A stretch of 64,000 bases of DNA, taken from Paragorgia papillata. Lineage: Eukaryota > Cnidaria > Anthozoa > Scleralcyonacea > Coralliidae. The translations under genes were made by a program, and so were the position numbers. The stretch covers positions 3,242,444 to 3,306,443 of the forward strand of contig JAWNZC010000321.1 in the NCBI GenBank assembly GCA_035771165.1. Direction: 5' to 3'. The notes under the pieces are model-generated. The model was not told where the DNA came from. It did no database searches and saw only the letters and a list, made by a program, of their open reading frames with translations. How positions within the stretch are numbered: the first letter of the stretch is position 1; each line of letters opens with the position of its first letter. Shown here piece after piece: positions 31,907-43,900 of the stretch.

Positions 31907-34900
31907 GTTAGGTTCTATTTCAAACGCAACATCTCTTTAACAAATTAATTTTTGTTGTTAGAATATTTTAAATCAGTAGTATTTTATTACTTTCTTAGTA
32001 TGTTTTGGCTGTAACGACAAATTTAGAAGATGTTTTTTATGGATTTCTGATTGGTGATGAAAGTGAGAATTGCTGTGAGGTTGTTAGTTGTATTAAATGC
32101 ACAAACTACGAAAATTCTGATAAACACACAGGAGTTAATAAAAAGCCAGATTGGATCAAAGAACTTAATGAGATTTGCTCAATAGTACCTACAGGTAAGC
32201 TGAACGCTTTCTTGAGGAAGTTGTTTTGTTTTTTAAGTTTGTTTCACTTCTAATTTTAGCCTTTCTTTCTGAGTTTATTAACAATGGGATTTGTACCATA
32301 AATAAACTCATAAATAAAGTGGGGTGAGGGGCACACCACCCCCCCCCTCCAATGGTTGCCAATCTGGGGAGAAACTTGTGGGGGTGGGGGTTATAATTGT
32401 GGTCAAGTGAGTTGCCCTATATTAAACAAGTAAATTATGCAACTATGAAAAATTAAAGTAGTGTGCTGTGTAGGCAGTGTTGAAACACAAATCAAAATAT
32501 ATCAAGATTGAATATACTGCCAAAACAGGGAACGTAAAAGGTTAATGTTTCAAGTGAAGGCCCTTCATTAGAGAGAAATGTAAAGAGTGTTCACTATTTC
32601 TTACACTCTTTACATTTCTCTCTTATAGATTTGAGATTACTCTTTAAAACCCTAATCTCAAAATGCAGGAAATACTGTTTCAGATATCCTAGAAATCCAC
32701 AATTTTTTTCTGGGAGAGCTCAGCCTGACCCCCCTACAGGTCTCGCAACTTCAGCATTTGTTTTGGCCCTACCATTCCCAGCACCCTGGCTAGATTAGAA
32801 ACTGATCTGAGGATTTATTAGAGTTTAGGCATTTATAGAGTTGAGATCAGTGTTAAGGTCAGGTTTAGGATTTATTATTAAAATGATTGCACAATGCCCC
32901 TCTGAAGCCAGCTCAAACTAACCTCTTCTAAGAACTAATGGTTCACAATTTTGATCTTCTTTATCATGCATCTTCATCCGCCAAGATGACCATGTACTGA
33001 AAAAACAATGGGCACAGAATATGTCACAGCTACTGTACATTGAGGTTACTTTTTTGAAGATTTAGCTTGCTAAACCTAACCAAACCATTAATCTTAATCA
33101 CAACCCTGATTCTAGACAAATTAAACTAAACTAAACTAAACTAATCGTATTTATACTGGATAGCTCTGTCAGTTATATCTAACTGTTCTCCCTAGAGGTC
33201 CAGTAAGGGCCATCCCTTATTGGTCCAGTGTTACTACAGGAGGAAACCAGAGTACTTGTGGTGTTTGGTAGAGTCAAACTGGAACAGAAAGTAACAGAAA
33301 TTACTCTAATCCTAAAATACTGTATATACAGGAACGATAAAAGGGCAAGAGGGGCAAACTCACATCAAAGGGCACTTTTATTGATATCTATTTTTTTTAC
33401 TACTGCTAGGTTACCTTAACTTACCATGTATTATGTACATGTAACTTTTTTATGTATTTAATGATCAACTATTTACTTACTGTAGCTAATTTATTAGCTA
33501 AACTAAAAGTAAATACAACAACAGCATTCATACCTTTATTCAAAAACCCATACGAATGTACGATTCACAGACATCATGAATTGTAAAGTAATGTATATAT
33601 TATGAACAGGAATTAAACTACAAAATGTTTTGTCACGTCATTTGCGCCATATATTAAATAAATGCACTTTATATATGGCTAAGCGCTTTAAAAGTTCTCC
33701 TATATCATGTTTACAGTTTACTATGTTTCTTCACAGTGTGTCAAAGCTCAAATGTGCCATATGAAATTAGACCATATGAAACAGTTTGTGTAGTATTTGA
33801 CAAGTATATTTTTAAAACCCAAAGGGCACTGCCCCCCCCCATCCCCCCCCCCCCAGTTCTGGTGTCCCTGGCTAAAACTGGTTAGAGATCGAGGAGAGAA
33901 GTTTATTAAAGAGGAGTTTGTTAGAGAGGAGTTTATTAGAGAATTGAGTTTATTAGAGAAGAGTTTATTAGAGAATTGAGTTTATTAGAGAAGGGTTTAT
34001 TAGAGAGGAGTTTATTAGAGAGGTGTTTATTAGAGAAGAGTTTATTAGAGAGGAGTTTGTTAGAGAGGTGTTTATTAGTGAGGAGTTTATTAGAGAAGAG
34101 TTTATTAGAGAGGAGTTTATTAGAGAGGAGTTTATTAGAGAGGTGTTTATTAGAGAAGAGTTTATTAGAGAAGAGTTTATTAGAGAGGAGTTTATTAGAG
34201 AAGAGTTTATTAGAGTAGAGAAGAGTTTATTAGAGAGGAGTTTATTAGAGAAGAGTTTATTAGAGAGGAGTTTATTAGAGAAGAGTTTATTAGAGAGGAG
34301 TTTATTAGAGAGGAGTTTATTAGAGAAGAGTTTATTAGAGAAGAGTTTATTAGAGAGGAGTTTATTAGAGAGGAGTTTATTAGAGAAGAGTTTATTAGAG
34401 AAGAGTTTATTAGAGAAGAGTTTTATTAGAGAAGAGTTTATTAGAGAAGGAGTTTATTAGAGAAGGAGTTTATTAGAGAGGAGTTTATTAGAGAAGAGTT
34501 TATTAGAGAGAGTGTTTATTAGAGAAGAGTTTATTAGAGAAGAGTTTATTAGAGAGGAGTTTATTAGAGAAGGAGTTTTTTTATTAGAGAAGAGTTTTAT
34601 TAGAGAAGTGTTTATTAGAGAAGAGTTTATTAGAGAAGGAGTTTATTAGAGAAGAGGGAGGTTTATTAGAGAGGAGTTTATTAGAGAGAAGAGTTTATTA
34701 GAGAGAGTTTATTAGAGAAGAGTTTATTAGAGAGTTTAGAGAAGAGTTTATTAGAGAGGAGTATTAGAGAAGAGTTTATTAGAGAGGAGTTTATTAGAGA
34801 GGAGTTTTATAGAGAGTAGAGGAGTTTATTAGAGGAGTTAGAGTTAGTGTAGAGAAGAGTTTATTAGAGAGAGAGTTTAGAGAAGATTAGAGAGGAGTTT

Positions 34901-37900
34901 ATTAGAGAAGAGTTTATTGGAGATTAGAGAAGAGTTTATTAGAGAGGAGTTTATTAGAGAGGAGTTTATTAGAGAAGAGTTTATTAGAGAGGAGTTTATT
35001 AGAGAGGAGTTTATTAGAGAAGAGTTTATTAGAGAGGAGTTTATTAGAGAGGAGTTTATTAGAGAGGAGTTTGTTAGAGAAGAGTTTATTAGAGAAGAGT
35101 TTATTAGAGAAGAGTTTATTAGAGAAGAGTTTATTAGAGAGGAGTTTATTAGAGAGGAGTTTATTAGAGAAGAGTTTATTAGAGAGGAGTTTATTAGAGA
35201 AGAGTTTATTAGAGAGGAGTTTATTAGAGAGGAGTTTATTAGAGAAGAGTTTATTAGAGAGGAGTTTATTAGAGAAGAGTTTATTAGAGAAGAGTTTATT
35301 AGAGAGGAGTTTATTAGAGAGGAGTTTATTAGAGAGGAGTTTATTAGAGAGGAGTTTATTAGAGTTTATTAGAGAAGAGTTTATTAGAGAGGAGTTTATT
35401 AGAGAAGAGTTTATTAGAGAAGTGTTTATTAGAGAGGAGTTTGTTAGAGAGGAGTTTGTTAGAGAAGAGTTTATTAGAGAGGAGTTTATTAGAGAGGAGT
35501 TTATTAGAGAGGAGTTTATTAGAGAAGAGTTTATTAGAGAGGAGTTTGTTAGAGAGGAGTTTATTAGAGAAGAGTTTATTAGAGAGGAGTTTATTAGAGA
35601 AGAGTTTATTAGAGAGGAGTTTATTAGAGAGGAGTTTATTAGAGAGGAGTTTATTAGAGAAGAGTTTATTAGAGAGGAGTTTATTAGTGAAGAGTTTATT
35701 AGAGAGGAGTTTATTAGAGAGGAGTTTATTAGAGAAGAGTTTATTAGAGAGGAGTTTATTAGAGAAGAGTTTATTAGAGAAGAGTTTATTAGAGAGGAGT
35801 TTATTAGAGAAGAGTTTATTAGAGAGGAGTTTATTAGAGAAGAGTTTATTAGAGAAGAGTTTATTAGAGAGGAGTTTATTAGAGAGGAGTTTATTAGAGA
35901 AGAGTTTATTAGAGAAGAGTTTATTAGAGAGGAGTTTATTAGAGAAGAGTTTATTAGAGTAGAGAAGAGTTTATTAGAGAGGAGTTTATTAGAGAAGAGT
36001 TTATTAGAGAGGAGTTTATTAGAGAAGAGTTTATTAGAGAGGAGTTTATTAGAGAAGAGTTTATTAGAGAATTGAGTTTATTAGAGAAGGGTTTATTAGA
36101 GAGGAGTTTATTAGAGAGGTGTTTATTAGAGAAGAGTTTATTAGAGAGGAGTTTATTAGAGAGGAGTTTATTAGAGAAGAGTTTATTAGAGAAGAGTTTA
36201 TTAGAGAGGCGTTTATTAGAGAAGAGTTTGTTAGAGAGGAGTTTATTAGAGAGGAGTTTATTAGAGAAGAGTTTATTAGAGAGGAGTTTATTAGAGAAGA
36301 GTTTATTAGAGAGGTGTTTATTAGAGAAGAGTTTATTAGAGAGGAGTTTATTAGAGAAGAGTTTATTAGAGAGGTGTTTATTAGAGAAGAGTTTATTAGA
36401 GAGGAGTTTATTAGAGAAGAGTTTATTAGAGAGGAGTTTGTTAGAGAAGAGTTTATTAGAGAAGAGTTTATTAGAGAGGAGTTTATTAGAGAGGAGTTTG
36501 TTAGAGAAGAGTTTGTTAGAGAGGAGTTTGTTAGAGAAGAGTTTATTAGAGAAGAGTTTATTAGAGAGGAGTTTATTAGAGAGGAGTTTATTAGAGAAGA
36601 GTTTATTAGAGAGATGTTTATTAGAGAAGAGTTTATTAGAGAGGAGTTTATTAGAGAAGAGTTTATTAGAGAGGAGTTTGTTAGAGAAGAGTTTATTAGA
36701 GAAGAGTTTATTAGAGAGGAGTTTATTAGAGAGGAGTTTGTTAGAGAAGAGTTTATTAGAGAGGAGTTTATTAGAGAAGAGTTTATTAGAGAATAGTTTA
36801 TTAGAGAGGAGTTTGTTAGAGAAGAGTTTATTAGAGAAGAGTTTATTAGAGAGGAGTTTATTAGAGAAGAGTTTATTAGAGAAGAGTTTATTAGAGAGGA
36901 GTTTATTAGAGAGGAGTTTATTAGAGAAGAGTTTATTAGAGAGGAGTTTATTAGTGAAGAGTTTATTAGAGAGGAGTTTATTAGAGAGGAGTTTATTAGA
37001 GAAGAGTTTATTAGAGAGGAGTTTATTAGAGAAGAGTTTATTAGAGAAGAGTTTATTAGAGAGGAGTTTATTAGAGAAGAGTTTATTAGAGAGGAGTTTA
37101 TTAGAGAAGAGTTTATTAGAGAAGAGTTTATTAGAGAGGAGTTTATTAGAGAGGAGTTTATTAGAGAAGAGTTTATTAGAGAAGAGTTTATTAGAGAGGA
37201 GTTTATTAGAGAAGAGTTTATTAGAGTAGAGAAGAGTTCATTAGAGAGGAGTTTATTAGAGAAGAGTTTATTAGAGAGGAGTTTATTAGAGAAGAGTTTA
37301 TTAGAGAGGAGTTTATTAGAGAAGAGTTTATTAGAGTAGAGAAGAGTTTATTAGAGAGGAGTTTATTAGAGAAGAGTTTATTAGAGAGGAGTTTATTAGA
37401 GAAGAGTTTGTTAGAGAGGACTTTATTAGAGAAGAGTTTATTAGAGAAGAGTTTATTAGAGAAGAGTTTATTAGAGAAGAGTTTGTTAGAGAGGAGTTTA
37501 TTAGAGAAGAGTTTATTAGAGAGAGGAGTTTATTAGAGAAGAGTTTATTATTGAAGAGGAGTTTATTAGAGAGGAGTTTGTTAGAGAAGAGTTTGTTAGA
37601 GAGGAGTTTGTTAGAGAAGAGTTTATTAGAGAAGAGTTTATTAGAGAGGAGTTTATTAGAGAGGCGTTTATTAGAGAAGAGTTTGTTAGAGAGGAGTTTA
37701 TTAGAGAGGAGTTTATTAGAGAAGAGTTTATTAGAGAGGTGTTTATTAGAGAAGAGTTTATTAGAGAGGAGTTTATTAGAGAAGAGTTTATTAGAGAGGA
37801 GTTTGTTAGAGAAGAGTTTATTAGAGAAGAGTTTATTAGAGAAGAGTTTATTAGAGAGGAGTTTATTAGAGAGGAGTTTGTTAGAGAAGAGTTTGTTAGA

Positions 37901-40900
37901 GAGGAGTTTGTTAGAGAAGAGTTTATTAGAGAAGAGTTTATTAGAGAGGAGTTTATTAGAGAGGAGTTTATTAGAGAAGAGTTTATTGGAGAGGTGTTTA
38001 TTAGAGAAGAGTTTATTAGAGAGGAGTTTATTAGAGAAGAGTTTATTAGAGAGGAGTTTGTTAGAGAAGAGTTTATTAGAGAAGAGTTTATTAGAGAAGA
38101 GTTTGTTAGAGAGGAGTTTATTAGAGAAGAGTTTATTAGAGAGAGGAGTTTATTAGAGAAGAGTTTATTATTGAAGAGGAGTTTATTAGAGAGGAGTTTG
38201 TTAGAGAAGAGTTTGTTAGAGAGGAGTTTGTTAGAGAAGAGTTTATTAGAGAAGAGTTTATTAGAGAGGAGTTTATTAGAGAGGCGTTTATTAGAGAAGA
38301 GTTTATTAGAGAGGAGTTTATTAGAGAGGAGTTTATTAGAGAAGAGTTTATTAGAGAGGTGTTTATTAGAGAAGAGTTTATTAGAGAGGAGTTTATTAGA
38401 GAAGAGTTTATTAGAGAGGAGTTTGTTAGAGAAGAGTTTATTAGAGAAGAGTTTATTAGAGAAGAGTTTATTAGAGAGGAGTTTATTAGAGAGGAGTTTG
38501 TTAGAGAAGAGTTTGTTAGAGAGGAGTTTGTTAGAGAAGAGTTTATTAGAGAAGAGTTTATTAGAGAGGAGTTTATTAGAGAGGAGTTTATTAGAGAAGA
38601 GTTTATTGGAGAGGTGTTTATTAGAGAAGAGTTTATTAGAGAGGAGTTTATTAGAGAAGAGTTTATTAGAGAGGAGTTTGTTAGAGAAGAGTTTATTAGA
38701 GAAGAGTTTATTAGAGAGGAGTTTATTAGAGAGGAGTTTGTTAGAGAAGAGTTTATTAGAGAGGAGTTTATTAGAGAAGAGTTTATTAGAGAATAGTTTA
38801 TTAGAGAGGAGTTTGTTAGAGAAGAGTTTATTAGAGAAGAGTTTATTAGAGAAGATTTTATTCGAGAAGAGTTTATTAGAGAAGAGTTTATTAGAGAGGA
38901 GTTTGTTAGAGAGGAGTTTATTAGAGAAGAGTTTATTAGAGAAGAGTTTATTAGTGAAGAGTTTATTAGAGAGGAGTTTATTAGAGAGGAGTTTGTTAGA
39001 GACGAGTTTATTAGAGAGGAGTTTATTAGAGAGGAGTTTATTAGGGAGGAGTTTATTAGAGAGGAGTTTATTAGAGAGGAGTTTATTAGAGAAGAGTTTA
39101 TTAGAGAAGAGTTTATTAGAGAGGAGTTTATTAGAGAAGAGTTTATTAGAGAAGGAGTTTATTAGAGAGGAGTTTGTTAGAGAAGAGTTTATTAGAGAGG
39201 AGTTTATTAGAGAGGAGTTTATTAGAGAGGAGTTTGTTAGAGAAGAGTTTATTAGAGAGGAGTTTATTAGAGAGTAGTTTATTAGAGAGGAGTTTATTAG
39301 AGAAGAGTTTATTAGAGAGGAGTTTATTAGAGAGTAGTTTATTAGAGAGGAGTTTATTAGAGAGTAGTTTATTAGAGAGTAGTTTATTAGAGAGGAGTTT
39401 ATTAGAGAGTAGTTTATTAGAGAGTAGTTTATTAGAGAGGAGTTTATTAGAGAGTAGTTTATTAGAGAGGAGTTTATTAGAGAGGAGTTTATTAGAGAGT
39501 AGTTTATTAGAGAGGAGTTTATTAGAGAGTAGTTTATTAGAGAGGAGTTTATTAGAGAGGAGTTTATTAGAGAGTAGTTTATTAGAGTGGAGTTTCTTAG
39601 AGAGGAGTTTATTAGAGAGTAGTTTATTAGAGAGGAGTTTATTAGAGAAGAGTTTATTAGAGAGGAGTTTATTAGAGAAGAGTTTATTAGAGAGGAGTTT
39701 ATTAGAGAGGAGTTTGTTAGAGAAGAGTTTATTAGAGAGTAGTTTATTAGAGAGTAGTTTATTAGAGAGGAGTTTATTAGAGAGTAGTTTATTAGAGAGT
39801 AGTTTATTAGAGAGTAGTTTATTAGAGAGGAGTTTATTAGAGAGTAGTTTATTAGAGAGTAGTTTATTAGAGAGTAGTTTATTAGAGAGTAGTTTATTAG
39901 AGAGTAGTTTATTAGAGAGTAGTTTATTAGAGAGGAGTTTATTAGAGAGGAGTTTATAAGAGAGTAGTTTATTAGAGAGAGTTTATTAGAGAGTAGTTTA
40001 TTAGAGAGGAGTTTATTAGAGAAGAGTTTATTAGAGAGGAGTTTATTAGAGAAGAGTTTATTAGAGAGGAGTTTATTAGAGAGTAGTTTATTAGAGAGGA
40101 GTTTATTAGAGAGGAGTTTATTAGAGAAGAGTTTATTAGAGAGGAGTTTATTAGAGAGTAGTTTATTAGAGAGGAGTTTATTAGAGAGGAGTTTATTAGA
40201 GAAGAGTTTATTAGAGAAGAGTTTATTAGAGAGGAGTTTATTAGACAGTAGTTTATTAGAGAAGAGTTTATTAGAGAGGAGTTTATTAGAGAAGAGTTTG
40301 TTAGAGAGGAGTTTATTAGAGAGGAGTTTATTAGAGAAGAGTTTATTAGAGAGGAGTTTATTAGAGAAGAGTTTATTAGAGAGGTGTTTATTAGAGAAGA
40401 GTTTATTAGAGAGGAGTTTATTAGAGAAGAGTTTATTAGAGAGGTGTTTATTAGAGAAGAGTTTATTAGAGAGGAGTTTATTAGAGAAGAGTTTATTAGA
40501 GAGGAGTTTGTTAGAGAAGAGTTTATTAGAGAAGAGTTTATTAGAGAGGAGTTTATTAGAGAGGAGTTTGTTAGAGAAGAGTTTGTTAGAGAGGAGTTTG
40601 TTAGAGAAGAGTTTATTAGAGAAGAGTTTATTAGAGAGGAGTTTATTAGAGAGGAGTTTATTAGAGAAGAGTTTATTAGAGAGATGTTTATTAGAGAAGA
40701 GTTTATTAGAGAGGAGTTTATTAGAGAAGAGTTTATTAGAGAGAGGAGTTTGTTAGAGAAGAGTTTATTAGAGAAGAGTTTATTAGAGAGGAGTTTATTA
40801 GAGAGGAGTTTGTTAGAGAAGAGTTTATTAGAGAGGAGTTTATTAGAGAAGGAGTTTATTAGAGAAGAGTTTATTAGAGAGGAGTTTATTAGAGAAGAGT

Positions 40901-43900
40901 TTATTAGAGAAGAGTTTATTAGAGAGGAGTTTATTAGAGAAGAGTTTATTAGAGAAGAGTTTATTAGAGAGGAGTTTATTAGAGAGGAGTTTATTAGAGA
41001 AGAGTTTATTAGAGAGGAGTTTATTAGAGAAGAGTTTATTAGAGAGGAGTTTATTAGAGAGGAGTTTATTAGAGAAGAGTTTATTAGAGAGGAGTTTATT
41101 AGAGAAGAGTTTATTAGAGAAGAGTTTATTAGAGAGGAGTTTATTAGAGAAGAGTTTATTAGAGAGGAGTTTATTAGAGAAGAGTTTATTAGAGAAGAGT
41201 TTATTAGAGAGGAGTTTATTAGAGAGGAGTTTATTAGAGAGAGTTTATTAGAGAAGAGTTTATTAGAGAGGAGTTTATTAGAGAAGAGTTTATTAGAGTA
41301 GAGAAGAGTTTATTAGAGAGGAGTTTATTAGAGAAGAGTTTATTAGAGAGGAGTTTATTAGAGAAGAGTTTGTTAGAGAGGACTTTATTAGAGAAGAGTT
41401 TATTAGAGAAGAGTTTATTAGAGAAGAGTTTATTAGAGAAGAGTTTGTTAGAGAGGAGTTTATTAGAGAAGAGTTTATTAGAGAGAGGAGTTTATTAGAG
41501 AAGAGTTTATTATTGAAGAGGAGTTTATTAGAGAGGAGTTTGTTAGAGAAGAGTTTGTTAGAGAGGAGTTTGTTAGAGAAGAGTTTATTAGAGAAGAGTT
41601 TATTAGAGAGGAGTTTATTAGAGAGGCGTTTATTAGAGAAGAGTTTGTTAGAGAGGAGTTTATTAGAGAGGAGTTTATTAGAGAAGAGTTTATTAGAGAG
41701 GTGTTTATTAGAGAAGAGTTTATTAGAGAGGAGTTTATTAGAGAAGAGTTTATTAGAGAGGAGTTTGTTAGAGAAGAGTTTATTAGAGAAGAGTTTATTA
41801 GAGAAGAGTTTATTAGAGAGGAGTTTATTAGAGAGGAGTTTGTTAGAGAAGAGTTTGTTAGAGAGGAGTTTGTTAGAGAAGAGTTTATTAGAGAAGAGTT
41901 TATTAGAGAGGAGTTTATTAGAGAGGAGTTTATTAGAGAAGAGTTTATTGGAGAGGTGTTTATTAGAGAAGAGTTTATTAGAGAGGAGTTTATTAGAGAA
42001 GAGTTTATTAGAGAGGAGTTTGTTAGAGAAGAGTTTATTAGAGAAGAGTTTATTAGAGAGGAGTTTATTAGAGAGGAGTTTGTTAGAGAAGAGTTTATTA
42101 GAGAGGAGTTTATTAGAGAAGAGTTTATTAGAGAATAGTTTATTAGAGAGGAGTTTGTTAGAGAAGAGTTTATTAGAGAAGAGTTTATTAGAGAAGATTT
42201 TATTCGAGAAGAGTTTATTAGAGAAGAGTTTATTAGAGAGGAGTTTGTTAGAGAGGAGTTTATTAGAGAAGAGTTTATTAGAGAAGAGTTTATTAGTGAA
42301 GAGTTTATTAGAGAGGAGTTTATTAGAGAGGAGTTTGTTAGAGACGAGTTTATTAGAGAGGAGTTTATTAGAGAGGAGTTTATTAGGGAGGAGTTTATTA
42401 GAGAGGAGTTTATTAGAGAGGAGTTTATTAGAGAAGAGTTTATTAGAGAAGAGTTTATTAGAGAGGAGTTTATTAGAGAAGAGTTTATTAGAGAAGAGTT
42501 TATTAGAGAGGAGTTTGTTAGAGAAGAGTTTATTAGAGAGGAGTTTATTAGAGAGGAGTTTATTAGAGAGGAGTTTGTTAGAGAAGAGTTTATTAGAGAG
42601 GAGTTTATTAGAGAGTAGTTTATTAGAGAGGAGTTTATTAGAGAAGAGTTTATTAGAGAGGAGTTTATTAGAGAGTAGTTTATTAGAGAGGAGTTTATTA
42701 GAGAGTAGTTTATTAGAGAGTAGTTTATTAGAGAGGAGTTTATTAGAGAGTAGTTTATTAGAGAGTAGTTTATTAGAGAGGAGTTTATTAGAGAGTAGTT
42801 TATTAGAGAGGAGTTTATTAGAGAGGAGTTTATTAGAGAGTAGTTTATTAGAGAGGAGTTTATTAGAGAGTAGTTTATTAGAGAGGAGTTTATTAGAGAG
42901 GAGTTTATTAGAGAGTAGTTTATTAGAGTGGAGTTTCTTAGAGAGGAGTTTATTAGAGAGTAGTTTATTAGAGAGGAGTTTATTAGAGATGGAGTTTATT
43001 AGAGAGGAGTTTATTAGAGAAGAGTTTATTAGAGAGGAGTTTATTAGAGAGGAGTTTGTTAGAGAAGAGTTTATTAGAGAGTAGTTTATTAGAGAGTAGT
43101 TTATTAGAGAGGAGTTTATTAGAGAGTAGTTTATTAGAGAGTAGTTTATTAGAGAGTAGTTTATTAGAGAGGAGTTTATTAGAGAGTAGTTTATTAGAGA
43201 GTAGTTTATTAGAGAGTAGTTTATTAGAGAGTAGTTTATTAGAGAGTAGTTTATTAGAGAGTAGTTTATTAGAGAGGAGTTTATTAGAGAGGAGTTTATA
43301 ACAGAGTAGTTTATTAGAGAGTAGTTTATTAGAGAGTAGTTTATTAGAGAGGAGTTTATTAGAGAAGAGTTTATTAGAGAGGAGTTTATTAGAGAAGAGT
43401 TTATTAGAGAGGAGTTTATTAGAGAGTAGTTTATTAGAGAGGAGTTTATTAGAGAGGAGTTTATTAGAGAAGAGTTTATTAGAGAGGAGTTTATTAGAGA
43501 GTAGTTTATTAGAGAGGAGTTTATTAGAGAGGAGTTTATTAGAGAAGAGTTTATTAGAGAAGAGTTTATTAGAGAGGAGTTTATTAGACAGTAGTTTATT
43601 AGAGAGGAGTTTATTAGAGAGTAGTTTATTAGAGAGGAGTTTATTAGAGAGGAGTTTATAAGAGAGTAGTTTATTAGAGAGTAGTTTATTAGAGAGTAGT
43701 TTATTAGAGAGGAGTTTATTAGAGAAGAGTTTATTAGAGAGGAGTTTATTAGAGAAGAGTTTATTAGAGAGGAGTTTATTAGAGAGTAGTTTATTAGAGA
43801 GGAGTTTATTAGAGAGTAGTTTATTAGAGAGTAGTTTATTAGAGAGGAGTTTATTAGAGAGTAGTTTATTAGAGAGTAGTTTATTAGAGAGGAGTTTATT

